A stretch of DNA of 64,000 bases from Anoplopoma fimbria (lineage: Eukaryota > Chordata > Actinopteri > Perciformes > Anoplopomatidae), in NCBI RefSeq assembly GCF_027596085.1, contig NC_072467.1, positions 3,520,861-3,584,860 on the forward strand. The letters run 5' to 3'. Made by a program: the position numbers and the translations under genes. Of this stretch, positions 43,233 through 56,459 are shown piece after piece. The notes under the pieces were generated by a model, which did not search any database, was not told the origin of the DNA, and worked only from the letters and a program-made list of their open reading frames with translations. Each line of letters opens with the position of its first letter. Within the stretch, counting starts at the first letter, position 1.

Positions 43233-46200
43233 ATGGGGGAAATCATCCTGCCACGGCGCATGTTCCTCTGGTGCATGGCCGTCATCTACCTCGCTGCCTT
43301 CGTGTCTCTCTATGTGCAGATACCAGGTGAGGCTGTGCAGGAGCTACCTCACTTTATTTACTCCACTGCTATCTGTTAGCTTCTTAGCTCTTAGTCTCTC
43401 TGGGCTGCACTCAGTAAAGTTTCCCTGGATAACTTCACGAGAAAACAGCCGCTGAGGGAGACCCAACCTGTTAGAAAGATGTACGCATGATAGTAATATT
43501 TTGTACTACAATACCCACAACCCCTCTGTTTTTATGGCTTTATTGTAGTAGCCCAGCAGAAGTCCCAAATACCTCGACCACGCCCATGTGTTTTAAGGAG
43601 TTTTTTGGGCACAATGTCAACACACATTTCCAAAATGCACTTTCTTGTGTATGTTTAACATGCATGAAATAGTCAGACTTTATAGTCCCAGGTGTTGTAT
43701 CCATAAAACATGTAGAAATGCATTACATTTACAATATATGTCAAACTTTTTATCTGTTTTTGTAGCTGCTTTTTACATGCATTTCCTGATGGTCTGTGCA
43801 AGGTAGGAACTGATCCTGATGTAGTCTATAGTGCTGATCAACTGAGAGATAAAGGCAGATAAAGATAAACAAAAAGCTGAAGAAATAAATGGGAAAACAT
43901 AACAAACGCCAGGTAATCACAAATGATGTGAATCGATCAAATACTGTTCATATTGATTGACGATGTTCTTCCCATGTTTATGTCTATCACTAGGTCTCTA
44001 TGGTAATGATGGGCTGTTGCCTGCTCGCTATCAACTGCGATACAGTGGGAAGTCTCTCAAGGAACTGCTGCTGTCCTCTCCCACCCTGCTGTGGCTGGGA
44101 CCTCAGCTCGGCGTGGACACACACACTGCCATGGAGCTGCTGTGTCTCGTAGGCGCCGCACTGAGCCTCGCCGCCACGCTGGTGGAGTCTCTCCGAGACA
44201 GCGTGGTGTTTTTCTTCCTTTGGGCCTTGTACCTGTCCATGTACCAGGTGCGTTTACAGTTCTGACTGTGCCCAGTTTTCTGTCACCCGGTTGCTGTAGT
44301 TGCTGTCTTGGTGTCCATTGTCTCACTGGTAATTTTTGTTTTTCATTTCAGGTGGGCCAGGTTTTCCTCTACTTCCAATGGTGAGTGATGACTTTGTGGA
44401 TCTTTATATTTATTTATTTATTTTAATTAACACAATAGTGTTATGAATAGCAGCTGGTTATCGGCTCCCAAGATAGTTTTGGCGGTTTGCCGAACGGTTT
44501 ATGTCATCCTTAGTCCACTGTTTATAGTAACATCTTAGTATTGTTTGTCTCTGCTGCTGTGCAACAACACTGTAGACACCAATAAACTAGTATGACAACC
44601 CTGGTTCCCTTGTCCTCTCTGTCCCTCCCTTACTTGCCTCTTCCTCTATTCATTCTTTGTTTTCTGTTGCTCTTTCTTCTCATCACCATCCAGGGACAAC
44701 TTGCTTCTGGAGGTGGGGTTCCTCTGTATCCTTGTTGCCCCACTGACATTGATCAGAGGGTCACGAGGGGTAAGAGAACATGATCGTGTGACTTTCTGGC
44801 TGCTCCGCTGGTTGCTCTTCAGGCTCATGTTTGCCTCCGGTGTGGTGAAACTCACGTCTCGTTGTCCCACGTGGTGGGGCCTTACAGGTATGTATGAGAG
44901 TCTGTATGCATGAAGGGTGCTTTTATTGTAGTGTCTATGTGTTGAAGTAGGACAGCCCTGATGTCAGGACATTACTAGACTTTAAAAACTTCAATTTGAC
45001 TTTTGTGACATCTCAGCCATCCTGACATCAGCACATTCAAATGTTAAGTTTATTTTTTCCTTTTGTGAGTGAGCTATAGGGCTCTTGTCTAATTTACAAC
45101 ATTTGTTTTTCACTGTGTTTTGAACAGCTCTGACGTATCACTATGAGACCCAGTGTATCCCAACCCAGCTGGCCTGGTTTGCTCACCAGCTGCCGGTGTG
45201 GTGGCAGAAGCTGAGTGTGGTGGGGACCTTCAGTATTGAGATCGCTGCTCCCCTGCTTTTCTTCAGCCCACTGCGCAGACTCCGACTTGGGGCTTTTTAC
45301 CTGCAGGTGGGAATAAATTCAAGCGCTGCCCGCAAACTGGCTCTGAAATCTACAATTAGCAAATATAATAGCAAGGGTTGCATGTAAAGCGTTGTGCTTT
45401 AATAAAAAAAAAAATTTATCACCCTCCTCAAATAGCTGCCTGGTTGTGTGCAGCAGAAGGAATTATTGGTTCATTTGTTTGTTTGTTTTTCTTCTGTAGG
45501 TGCTGCTTCAAGTGCTCATCATTTTGACTGGAAACTACAATTTCTTCAACCTGCTGACTTTGGCCCTCTGTCTGTCGCTTCTGGACGACCAGCATGTACA
45601 CTTCTGGCTACGCAAGGCAGACAAGATCAGCAACAATGGTGTGATAAATATTTTCTGGATACATTTAGAGGCTGTACTTTTGTAAAGTCTAAAAAGTTAG
45701 GATATAGTGTCACTCTTCCCGTGTCTTAGAGATTTGCTTAAATAATAAAGTCTGCATGTAATCGTCAAGATAAACATTTGACAAGTAATTTTGCGGACGT
45801 CAACATATCAAACACCCATCTTTACCATCAGTAAACCCACTGTGATTAATCAAAAAATATAAGAAACATCTGAATCCTGCCTGGAGAAGAACACGCATTG
45901 AAAGCTTCACTTTGTACCTGAGTTGTATGTCCATTCTGCCAAAGTTTACTTACCAGAGCTTCATCACGCTCTCTCTTTGATCTGCTCAGACTCCAAGCTG
46001 GGGTCGTGGCTGTGTTACCTGCTGGAGCTTTCAGTCTGGTCTCTCATGATCTTCGGCTCAATTTTATGCTTTGACCTAAAGCTGGATACAACGAAGAACG
46101 CCATCTCCTCCAGAACAGGTAGGTGTTTGTGTGTAGATCTATTTCCATAGGAACAATAGCGTTTTGCAGTTCATTGTTTTTAATTTTTGTCCTTTCAGAA

Positions 46201-49200
46201 TTCACATTCCACCAATTTAACCAGTTTCTGAAGACTGTCACTGTCCCCTCTATCTGGATTGCTGTTCTCTCTCTCACCTGGGAGATGGTCACAGCCATGT
46301 TCAGGTAGGACCTCCTTGTGTGGGTGCTTGATAATGTTGCATTCTCTGTATTCCATCTTGTTTTTCAAACGTAGGTTACGTAATGTGTTTTTTCTAGGTG
46401 TGCGTGTGTCTCCGGTTTCCTGAAGAGGTTCTGGGGGACTATCCAGTGGACTGTGTTTGCTACTGCCGCCGCTGCTATGTTCACTATAAGTCTGGTGGGT
46501 GTTGTAGTAAATACAGTATTGATTTGAACTTCATATCATAAAGCTAACGAGTCATGCAGTTGAACCTCTTAATTGATCAGAAATGTTTCTTCAAACCTAG
46601 TTGTTGCTATCTGCTTCTGTTCCCAGGTGCCATTCACCTACGTAGAGTATGACTCCAATGCCAGGTTGTGGCCGGGAGTGCGTCGGGCCTATGATCTGGT
46701 GGGCCGCTACCAGCTGGTCAACTCATACGGCCTGTTCAGAAGGATGACCGGGGTCGGTGGACGGCCAGAGGTCGTCATCGAGGGAAGCCAGGATGGAGTC
46801 TCGTGGACGGTGAGAGGAAAAAAAAGTTATCATGGACGATATCAATATGCCTGTTAAAGATGACAGGACTGCGATGCTGAATTTATTCAAACATGCTGCA
46901 CAAGGTGCTCCCTGTTTTCACAATTCATCAGTATGTTCCCATCAGTATGTTTCTTTTTTCTTCTTTTAGGAAATTGAGTTTATGTATAAGCCAGGCAACC
47001 TAAGTGCACCTCTTGCTCTAGTGACACCTCACCAGCCCAGGTTGGACTGGCAGATGTGGTTTGCTGCCCTCGGGCCTCATACACAGGCTCCATGGTTCAC
47101 CAGCCTCATGTACAAACTGCTGCAGGGCAAAAGAGATGGTACGCAGCCTCAGAGTGCTACAATTTGTTTTCTTACCGTATTTTCTGTCACTTTTTTTATC
47201 TACCTAAATGACAATTCAACACAGAATCAAATGGGGCAGAAAATGTAACATGTTCGCAATATCACAAGATCACGTGAGAGTCATGGAATCACATATCACA
47301 TGTAAATCTGACAAAATCTGAAAATAGACAACAAGTTATTTGTTTGTGTCCTGTAAGCCAGACGACAGACCATATCAGCATCCTGTGAGGAGCTACTGGC
47401 AGCTTAAGGCATAGCTTAGGTTTGCAAGGTGTCACAGAGAGGCGACTGTTTCTTCAGAACAATAATGTCTCCTTAACAGGGTTAGCGTAGATGCTGCAAT
47501 AGCTTCAGTTATATCAGAACTGAGAGTATTTATTCATTTAAAAAAAAAAAAAAAAATAACGGCACTGAAGGCCATTCTCATTGGGAAAGATGTTGTCTTT
47601 CTTTTCCGGACTCGCTTCGGAAAGAGTGACCAATGATTCATCCAATCACCGGGCAAATATGTTTTTAAAGTGCCTGTTTCCAATGATGGCTTCTCAGACC
47701 GTTCTGTGTAACAAACCATCTAGTGTGTCAGGTTTTGAAGAAAACTACCACTGCTCTGCTTCTTATTGGTTTTAAACTTTATAGGATGCTGCACTTCTCA
47801 CTAAACTTAAAATAGTGATATCACACAAGGTGTTTTACCATTGTCCGCTTATTAAAAAAGGCCCTCTGTGTTGTCACTAACTGAGATGTAGTAAGAAGTG
47901 AATCCAACCCCCAGATAGCTGGGTGCAGCTGTGCTCGCACTAATGTCTGCTAAGTAACGGGTTAAATAGCTGTTACTCACTGTTTGCGTTAAAAGCCAAA
48001 TGTGGAAAAACTTGTCTTTAGTGACCTCTAGTGGTACTATCAGGAAAGATTGCAGACGCCTATGCCCACTCACTTTGATGAAAACAAAATAAAAGTTAAT
48101 ATGAATTATTGTTGATACATGTTTTAAGTATCACTGATTGGATGTAAGTGTGGGACACAGCACAACATTGATACAATCTTGGACCAGGGCTTCAGGTACT
48201 TAACTGTTTTAAATTACCATTGAAAAGAAGGCAGTGTTTGTTTTTAAGTACAACCAGATCTCTGAATGCTTTGCTTTATGTTCTGCAGTGATAGAGTTGA
48301 TCCAGACAGATGTATCACAGTATCCGTTCCACGAGCAGCCTCCTGCCTACCTCCGGGCCCACCGCTACAGATACTGGTTTACTGAACCAAAGGCTGACGG
48401 GTCAGTAGTCTCTCTCCCTCCCTCCCTCCCTCTCTCTCTCTGTCTGTTTTGTTTCCAGGCACTGAAGAAATCTGACTATTCTTGGTTGTGTGCACCTAAA
48501 GATGTCACTCAGCACATGTTACGACATTACCACCAAATTCCAACTAAATAAACAGCGACTAACAATATTTTATTTCAGCAGTTTTATCACTATTTCCATG
48601 TGATTCTTAGCTAAGCAAGTTTAGAAAGGAGTTTCACTTAATTTGTTCCTGTGCAAACATATGTCCTTAAAACATCAGGATATTTACTGTTTGGTTGGTC
48701 TTTGTTGGCAGATCCTACCCACAGCGTTGGTGGAGGAGGGTTTATGATGAAGAATTCTATCCCACAGTGCACCTTGGCAACAACTTCCTGGAGAGCATGC
48801 TCAACCAGTACGGCCTCAAGGTAAATTCATCTTAAGAACATATAATTAGTAATTATTATTATTATTATTATGTCCCTTTTTCATTCTTTGATCTTTAGAA
48901 TATCGATTACATTTTGTCTTTATTTGTCTGTAGGACAAATCGCCTCCACGTCGTATGTCCAACACCACCGTTGCCAAGGCGGTGAGGTGGGTGCGCTCTC
49001 AGGCCAGAGGTGTTCCCACCCACATACTTATCTGGACCCTCATTGCCTGCAGCGCCACCCTCTGTCTGCTCCAGGGATTGCAAAACAGGAACAAACACCC
49101 AGAAAGGACCCCACTCACTCATGAGGCCGCTGTGAACAATCACACAGAAGATGTACCTGACGGCTCTTCAGACCATTGTGGGAAGTCAGATGAACAGCAG

Positions 49201-49275
49201 AAAACAAAAGGAGGAGGAGGAGGAGGAGGAAGATGTGGTGGAGGAAGATGTGGTGGAGGATGGAGACGGCAGTGA
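43233..49275 (+). CDS. lmf2: Lipase maturation factor 2
   Basis: Multi-pass endoplasmic reticulum membrane protein of the LMF family; its relative LMF1 is needed to fold and dimerise lipoprotein, hepatic and endothelial lipases. Exons: 43233-43326, 43994-44247, 44352-44380, 44694-44887, 45128-45306, 45500-45638, 45990-46118, 46199-46304, 46398-46494, 46627-46809, 46970-47138, 48289-48400, 48712-48820, 48934-49275. Phases all join: 711 residues, close to the human length (707). Family motifs are [110 protein letters not shown] and [21 protein letters not shown] last hydrophobic segment ([18 protein letters not shown]) precedes a hydrophilic tail. The tail frame ends in a glycine/arginine run; a +1 frame is acidic (see findings). 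Confidence 0.95.
49208..49260. repeat. lmf2: GGA-rich purine repeat in lmf2 last exon
   Basis: Repeated GGA units and two GATGTGGTGGAGGA copies. In the lmf2 frame they encode glycine; in the +1 frame glutamate. Confidence 0.85.
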
Positions 49276-50020
49276 AGATGAGGTGGAGGAGGGCAAAGCG
49301 GAGGAGAAAGACACTGTTGCTGACGACGAAGAGGACTGCGCACAGGAGGAAGTGGAGGATGAGGAGGAAGACGGGAAATCAAGATGAAAGAGGAAGTTTT
49401 AAAAAGATGCAGGTAATCCTGTAGTTATCACCAACTGCCTTCATGAAATATTACCAACATGACCAAAGAATCTGTTCTGTATATACTTGTAATTCCTGAT
49501 CATCCAATTATGGAAAAATAAGTTTATTTGCCTTCTCCCACCTACAAACCTTTCTGCATTACATTTTACAGTTATCAGTTGTCCTCATCAGAAACCAGTC
49601 GCTCAATTCAGTAGATCTTTGCCAGATGCTTAGAAATTTTAAAACCTCCCTGGTTTGTTCTGACTTATGTTGAACATTCAATCTAGTCAGCAGATCGAAT
49701 CATGTTGAAAGAAAAGAGAAATATGGAATTTAAAATATAAGGCAGTTTCTGTTTTGCCTATTCAGAGTTAATGTGTGATGTTCATGTTATTCTTTGTCTC
49801 CTATTTGTGTTGCGACCAGTCAAACTGTGTATTTGTGTTTTTTTTCATTACTGTGGTCCCTTGCCTCTTGTTGTATGTACTGAACTAAAACAACTCGGCA
49901 CATTTTTTCTTTTTTTCCACGAATGTGTCTTTTGGTATTGTTAATGTTAGAAATGAAACGTATCACAAATTGATGTAGTATTTTTTTTTATCACATATTA
50001 AAGTACAATATAATATTAAT
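49276..50020 (+). other. lmf2: 3' UTR of lmf2
   Basis: After the stop at 49275 the sequence stays purine-rich to 49387 (an alternative acidic reading frame), then becomes AT-rich. ATTAAA at 49997-50002 is a plausible poly(A) signal. It lies within about 80 bases of the opposing miox signal. Confidence 0.45.
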
Positions 50021-50076
50021 GCTTTTCTGTAATTTTTTTATCTGAAATGTGTAACAATCATATCTATTTTAAGAAC

Positions 50077-50082
50077 TTTATT
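50077..50082 (-). terminator. miox: Poly(A) signal of miox
   Basis: TTTATT on the + strand reads AATAAA on the minus strand, about 160 bases after the miox stop codon. Confidence 0.5.
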
Positions 50083-50242
50083 TGTATGTATAAGTATTAG
50101 TAATAGGTTTATACAGGAGACACAAAATCCAGTTTTGTTATTACTGTACTACAACATGACAAATTATTGAGTTACATATAGCATATGTTATCACCCCATT
50201 ATTTTCGTTATAATGAGGCTGCTGAATTCAGTCTTGTCTGTT

Positions 50243-53200
50243 TCACCACTTCAGTATTCCAGGACAGTACTTGTCGATCAGAGACTGGTAATACGGCTTC
50301 AGCTTGTCGACGTCCGGCAGCTCGGTGGTCTTAGTGTACAAGTCAAATTTGCTGTTGAAATGATGGCAGATGCAGCTTCAGGTCAAAGCAGAGAGCAGTG
50401 ATAATGTGTACATGAGAAAGGAAGGGAAACCTCACTTGAACTGTTGGACCCAAGGCAGCATGAGCAGGTCTTTCTCATTGCACAGGTGCATGTAGTCTCC
50501 GTGGGAGTGCCAGGGGTAGAATGAATGGAATCGAATCATGTACAACCCCTGAAGAATGAAAGAAAGAGATTAGATCCAAAACTAATTTTGTTATTGCCCA
50601 AAACATAGTGTTTATAATGTAATTATTCACTTACCTGCTCTGGGATGGAGCAGTTGTTATACTTCAAAACTCTGTAGAGATATTCTGAAGACAACAATGC
50701 AAGAGTTCAGGTACAGTATCGTAGATTAACACACTTCAATGGCATTATTCTTATTTTAAAAGTTGTAGTAGATGTTTGTGTGTGGCTAAATGTGAGTACG
50801 TCTCTTACCGTCATGGCCCCAGGACAGGAAGACTTTGTCGAGCCCACAGTTTGTTTCATAGATCCCGTATTCAGTGCTAAAGAGCGAAAAAAATAAAATA
50901 ATTATGTAACAGGAAGAATTCCCAGGACTACACAACTAGCCTGTAGGCTTTGTTGACAATTGAAGTATTGAATAAACAGGAATAGTAGAGCAGAGTACTG
51001 TTAATGGTTATCGCCTACAAATGCAGAACATTGTATTACTGGACGACACATACAGAGGACAATTAAATGTTTTAAAAGCCAAACAGTTCAGGGTTCTATT
51101 CACATTGTAGAAGGAAAATAACCTGACAATTTTTTTTGCCAAAATGTAAAACTACGGAATTATTCATTCACAGACTTTGAAAATGTAACATGAAAATACT
51201 AACTTGTAGCTGGGATTTTTCTCATCTGGGTTATCCAGGAAGGTATTGCCTCTGAACACGATGGAGTTCTGAAACTTGCAGCCCACTGGGAAGGTGTCGC
51301 CTACTACAGCCCACTGCAGAGCACACATACCCAAAGTTTGCAGTAAGTTTTTAAAAAAAGTCAGGTGTCCTTCTAATAATGATCAAAACAGAGTTCAAGC
51401 ATACCTTGGATTAAGAGACAGAAAGGATTGAAGAGGAGTCTTAGAAATAACAATGAGAGTATTGGGAAGACAAAGAAAATACTTAGAAGAAGACAAAACA
51501 AAAAAAAAACACCTTATGACATTAAAGTAGGAAATCATTTTCCTGAATGATGTTCAAAGGTCATGCACCCTAATGGAAATGCAACACCAGACCATGTGTC
51601 CCACCTGGGGTTCGCCCCAAAAAGCCATTGTCTTCCCAACATCATGGATCAGACCAACCAACTGGAACCAATCTGGGGAGGAATAGTGAATACAGATATT
51701 TGTTTATGTATGTACTTGTACACAATGTGTGAGTTTTTGTCTCTCTCCCTGTATGGTACCGTTGTCTGGGTGTGCCTGGCGGATGCCCTCGGCAGTCTGG
51801 AAGGCATGGAAGGAGTTTGGGAAGTCCACGTCAGGATCGGACTCGTCCACCAGCTTGTCCAGAGACATGATGGCGTCCATCATCTTCATCTGAGTGTGGT
51901 TGCAGCTGGCCCATACAGAGTGCTTCAAAAGGTAAGATTCACAGCATTACTGTGGAATTTTCCTTTCTCTAACATGCAAGGAAAGCTCCTGAACATTCCC
52001 AAAAATACTTTTTGAAGAATTGATTTCTGTTCAATATTCAGAGATAATGTGATCGGATTTGTCTGCCAATAATTAACAGTTCATGTGTTATGTAAAGCTG
52101 AAGCTCTGTCACAAATAAAAAGCAGAACAGTGTCCCTCTGTAACCTTTTAGAGAAGTGAAAATTAGGTTAATACGAGTCATCCAGACAGACCATCTATCG
52201 GCCTTTTGCCCCTGGCTTTCACTTCAGATTACTGGATGTCTTTTTTTGCCCAGTTTGTGACTTGTTTTTGCTCCTGATTTACTAACCTTTTGATTCACAA
52301 AGTCCAGTGTCTGATTTGTGTGCATAAGCTTGTATGTGTTGAACACACGGTCGATCAGACTTCCATTCTGAAAAACAAACACACATGCAACACAGTAAAT
52401 CAGAAGATTTACAGCATCTCAGGTTTATAAAATGCTAGAGTAACTCCACATGAAATCTTTTATGGCCAAAATGTATTTTGTTAATGACCTATGGTTCAGT
52501 ATAAAATTAATGATAGCACCCACCTTCACTCATACTTATGGCAAACACAACAATTATTTGAAGTGCACTTCTCAATTTTTTTGCATCACAGAGCACAAAA
52601 AAAGGTGAAAATTTCAGCTGCTACATAGCAACAAATGTAGATTTTGAATTCTAGTAGCAATTACACAGACCAACCAATAATTTAACCCAGCTTTGCAATG
52701 TTGTTTAAATTGTGGTTTTGAGCAGCAATATATCCCTCAAAGCTCCACTGTCAAATGTTTTAAATATATTTTATTACTACAAAATATCATAAGAATGAAG
52801 TAAAACAGGAAGTAAAAAACAATATGCACCACTGTAGAACACAGGATCAGTAAAAATGAAAGTGCTATGCTCAGCTACGAGTACTGGCTTAGCAAGTCTT
52901 CATTTAAAGAGACGCCGCAATGTTTTAGAAATGCTATACGATTTTGATACACTGTTCTTACAACATTTGTAAATAAACCCCTGGTCTCCAGGGAAAATAA
53001 GGGACAATACCCCTACCCTCATTATGATTAAGACAAGTGTGAGAAATAATCACGGATCCCCTCCTGAGATGCACTGTTTTTGAAAAACGTATTTATGTAC
53101 TACATGTTATTGCAAGTCAGATTCCTTCCTTCCTTCTCTCCTTAGCAGAAAATACACAGTCAAGTTGCCCTAGTCACTAGTCCAGAGTTCAGGCAGTAAA

Positions 53201-55044
53201 TAAGAGCTTTGAATGCTTACCTCAAAGTTTCTGTAGTCTTTCCTCTCTATAGTGTCATTCATCTCCAAGTTTGGCCGATATGCCAGAGAAGGGTCTGGAC
53301 CCTGCGTTCCAAATAACAGACAACATTTTTAGGATTTACAAAGATAGATAACGTACATGCTTTCAAAATAAAATGAAGTAAGTATAAGTAGTTTTAAAAG
53401 CAGTTTAAATAGATGTTATTTAAAAGTAAAAAAATGATCAAAGTGAAAGCTTAGCCTTTTTTATGTGTTAAAGCCACACATACGATGTTGACGACACTCA
53501 TGGCTGACAGATGAAGTCTGTGTTGTGTTGTTTTCTTTCCTCCTGTCTGTGTATATATCCTGCCCGTTATGCCTTTGACCTGCACTGCAAGCCTTCATGA
53601 AGTGCAGCTCAATGTCCAGTCACACTTTAACCAAACCTCACTAATGTACATCTGTGTGCGTGTGCGTGTATGTTTGTGTGTGGCAATCCTCGGAAGAGTT
53701 TTTCAATAGTCAGCAAGTTTGGACTGATGTAGGATGACTCAGTTGTTCTTTGTTTGTTCCACGGTTAAGTTGGTTTTTTTCAACCACATATTCGTGAGGA
53801 TTAGTGAACACACTGGTTAAGGTTGGACAGATATGATATATTGAGCTCAATAGTGAGGTTCTGGAAATGTTTTATTCCCAAACATTTTCAAAATCGAGGA
53901 TTTTGATTATTAGCCATAATGTCGTAACTATCAAAGGTAGATTTACCAAGAGCTATGAGATTGTGAAACAATGGTATATGATCATGTTGAGCCACAAGTC
54001 TGTATGATATCAACCTTGCTTTAAGATAAACATATTTTATTTGCGATGTCAACACATGTACTACACTAGCTGCAAACCTAAATATAACTGCGACATCTCT
54101 GATTGGTGGAGCTCGATTTTCCATAGAAATATTCACTGGCCAGCTAGTGAGAAATATTATCTGGCCAGCTAGTGAGGGGACCTCTACTGCAAGGTCTGCT
54201 CCTGGAATTTAAAACAGACCAGCAATTTTCTGAAAACATTTGATGCAAGAAATAAGGCATGCTGTTGCTGAATCTGTCTTAACTTAACGTCGACAACGGT
54301 TTGTTTAAAAGTTTTTCAGGAGTTTCCTGAGGCCACGAGCTGCCATTCGTAATGGTTAATGGGGTGAGTAGTTCCTTCACTCTTTAAATAATTATGTACA
54401 CAGTTTTGTACCTTTGCCTTCTTTCCCTTTTTCCATTTTTTGTTGTTCCTCCAAATCAAATGTTTTATGGTCACAATTAATCTCTTCGTTGGCTGGCTGG
54501 GTTTCATGCTTAAAACTCTAGGAATGTCTGATACGCCAGTGGAGTGAATAAATGAATGGGACTTTTACTTATGGATGGGAGACAATCAAAAAGTGGCCGG
54601 GCACTGGTGAGATGGACAGCCCTGTTCAAAGAACCAAAGTTATCAACATAACCTAAACTGGCACTTACTTAGTGAGTGCATGGATGAACAAAAAGAGTGA
54701 CTAAAGGCCAATAGTATTTTTCTATTCAATTTTGGAATATTGCATAAAATATCTATAGTTTCCTGTAAGTCATTGATGTTTAAACATGCGTCATACTATT
54801 TTCTAAGGAGGTGACATGAACTGAATTTCGCAACACTGCAGTTGTGTTCTTTGAGTGTTACCATACCACAGCCTTTTTCTCTGTTTTCTCTGATACTGTA
54901 GCAATATATTTGTGCCTTCCATAGCCAGCCAAGTTTTATGAAAAGACCATCTTAAATCGGTAAAATACTTACTTAACTTAATTTACTTACCAAGTTGGCG
55001 TTCTTTCCGCCAAAAAGGCTTAATCCAGCCACGTAGTTATCCAT
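50243..55044 (-). CDS. miox: Myo-inositol oxygenase
   Basis: Cytosolic di-iron oxygenase that converts myo-inositol to D-glucuronate, the first step of inositol catabolism. Exons on the minus strand: 55044-54991, 53301-53221, 52367-52287, 51922-51760, 51672-51605, 51313-51204, 50876-50809, 50684-50635, 50548-50436, 50351-50243. Phases all join: 298 residues against 285 in human. Metal-ligand motifs of the HD-type family are present: [35 protein letters not shown] and [17 protein letters not shown] and the C-terminus [12 protein letters not shown] match the family. The first exon ([18 protein letters not shown]) adds an N-terminal segment not present in the human protein that I recall; its ATG and phase-0 donor (GTAAGT) are clear. 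Intron 1 (1.7 kb) contains a 25-base tandem duplication at 54126-54175. Confidence 0.95.
54126..54175. repeat. 25-base tandem duplication
   Basis: Two adjacent copies of a 25-base unit (GAAATATT.. CTGGCCAGCTAGTGA), differing at two or so positions, in miox intron 1. Confidence 0.85.
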
Positions 55045-55525
55045 TTATGAAATGATAAGCCTCGGGTAAATGGTAAACAGTTCTTGTGAGAGTAATGTGT
55101 CTGCATCAGAAGTAGGCCAACTCCTGTCCAGTCAGAAGCCACGGAACAGCGAATCAACCATTGCAAATAAAAGTCACACTTCATTTAAGTACACTCTCTT
55201 ACTTTTGGGCAAATTTGAATTGACAAAAAAATGGTTGGTTTAATAAAACGCAACATTATACGTCACCAACTGCGACTGATCGCGAGAACTGAAGGATAAT
55301 TACTTTCACTTTCACTTTTCTCTATCAAAAAAACAAAACGGTCCGAACTCATGGTTAGATAGATGTTCAGTTCCATATTGATGTATCTGTTTAGGTATTC
55401 ATTACTGTGAGTTTGATGTTCAGTAATCCAAATTTACAGGGGCGGTTCCAGGGATTTTAAACTTGGGGGCCCAGGGGTAGTGAATGGGTGGCTACAGGTG
55501 GCCACCCATTTACACAGGTTACATA

Positions 55526-56090
55526 CCGTATTTTCCGCACTATAAGGCGCACTTAAAAGCCTTTAATTTTCTCCAAAAACGACAGTGCGCCTTATAATCC
55601 GGAGCGCTTTATATATGGATTAATTCTGGTTGTGCTTACTGACCTCGAAGCGGTTTTGTGTGGTACACGGCGCTCTGTCAACATGTTTTAGTAGACTTAG
55701 TAAACTACAAAGCCGCACCGCAGCAGCATCACGGCCACCGTAGTCAGGAGCGTCGCGGAGTAATACATACTGTGCTTCACCATAATATTACAGTGTGTGT
55801 GTATAAGGACCCAACATGGCTCCTGTCAAGAGACACGCTTACGACACGGACTTCAAACTCAAGGCTGTCAGTCACGCAGTAGAACATGGGAATAGAGCAG
55901 CTGCGAGATAATTCAACATTAATGAATCAATGGTACGGAAGTGGAGGAAGTTTGACTGACTGACTGTTTTGTTTTCGCTTAATGCGCCTTATAGTCCGGT
56001 GCGCCTTATATATGAAAAAAGATCGAAAATAGACCATTCATTGACAGTGCGCCTTATAATCCAGTGCGCCCTATAGTGCGGAAAATACGG
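55526..56090 (+). mobile_element. Non-autonomous pogo-like (Tc1/mariner superfamily) element
   Basis: Flanked by TA on both sides. The ends are inverted repeats: the first 19 bases match the reverse complement of the last 19 exactly (CCGTATTTTCCGCACTATA), and similarity continues inward to GGCGCAC. Copies of GCGCCTTATA are repeated near both ends, like subterminal transposase sites. Inside, 55816-55959 encodes a helix-turn-helix remnant (see next entry). At 565 bases it lacks a catalytic domain. Confidence 0.8.
55816..55959 (+). pseudogene. Transposase DNA-binding domain remnant
   Basis: Begins MAPVKRHAYDTDFKLKAV, continues HAVEHGNRAAAR, then an in-frame TAA (55909-55911), then FNINESMVRKWRKFD and a stop. 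The pattern is that of the N-terminal helix-turn-helix of pogo/CENP-B-type transposases. It is broken by the stop and has no DDE domain. Confidence 0.7.
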
Positions 56091-56349
56091 TATTTAAGTA
56101 ATGTTAAAGTCATGGACTTTGTTCTGCAGGACAAACTGCAGGGTGTTGGGCAATTCTTGTCATGGTTCACCAACGTGACAGACATTAACTTTTTCTTTTT
56201 ACCTTAGGAGACTAGCATGAAGTGACTGGATATGTGACATTGATTATAATCAGGGGTGGAAGTCCGGTACAGTCCGATACTCCATACTAAAAGTTCCACT
56301 CCTTTGGTTTGACTTTTCACTTCCCTTATCCGTTACTCTCATGGGCCTC

Positions 56350-56452
<103 letters not shown>

Positions 56453-56459
56453 GTTTGTT

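Noticed and set aside
49151..49387. Separate small acidic protein gene
   Set aside because: It lies in the last exon of lmf2; an alternative frame of the same exon is a simpler explanation.
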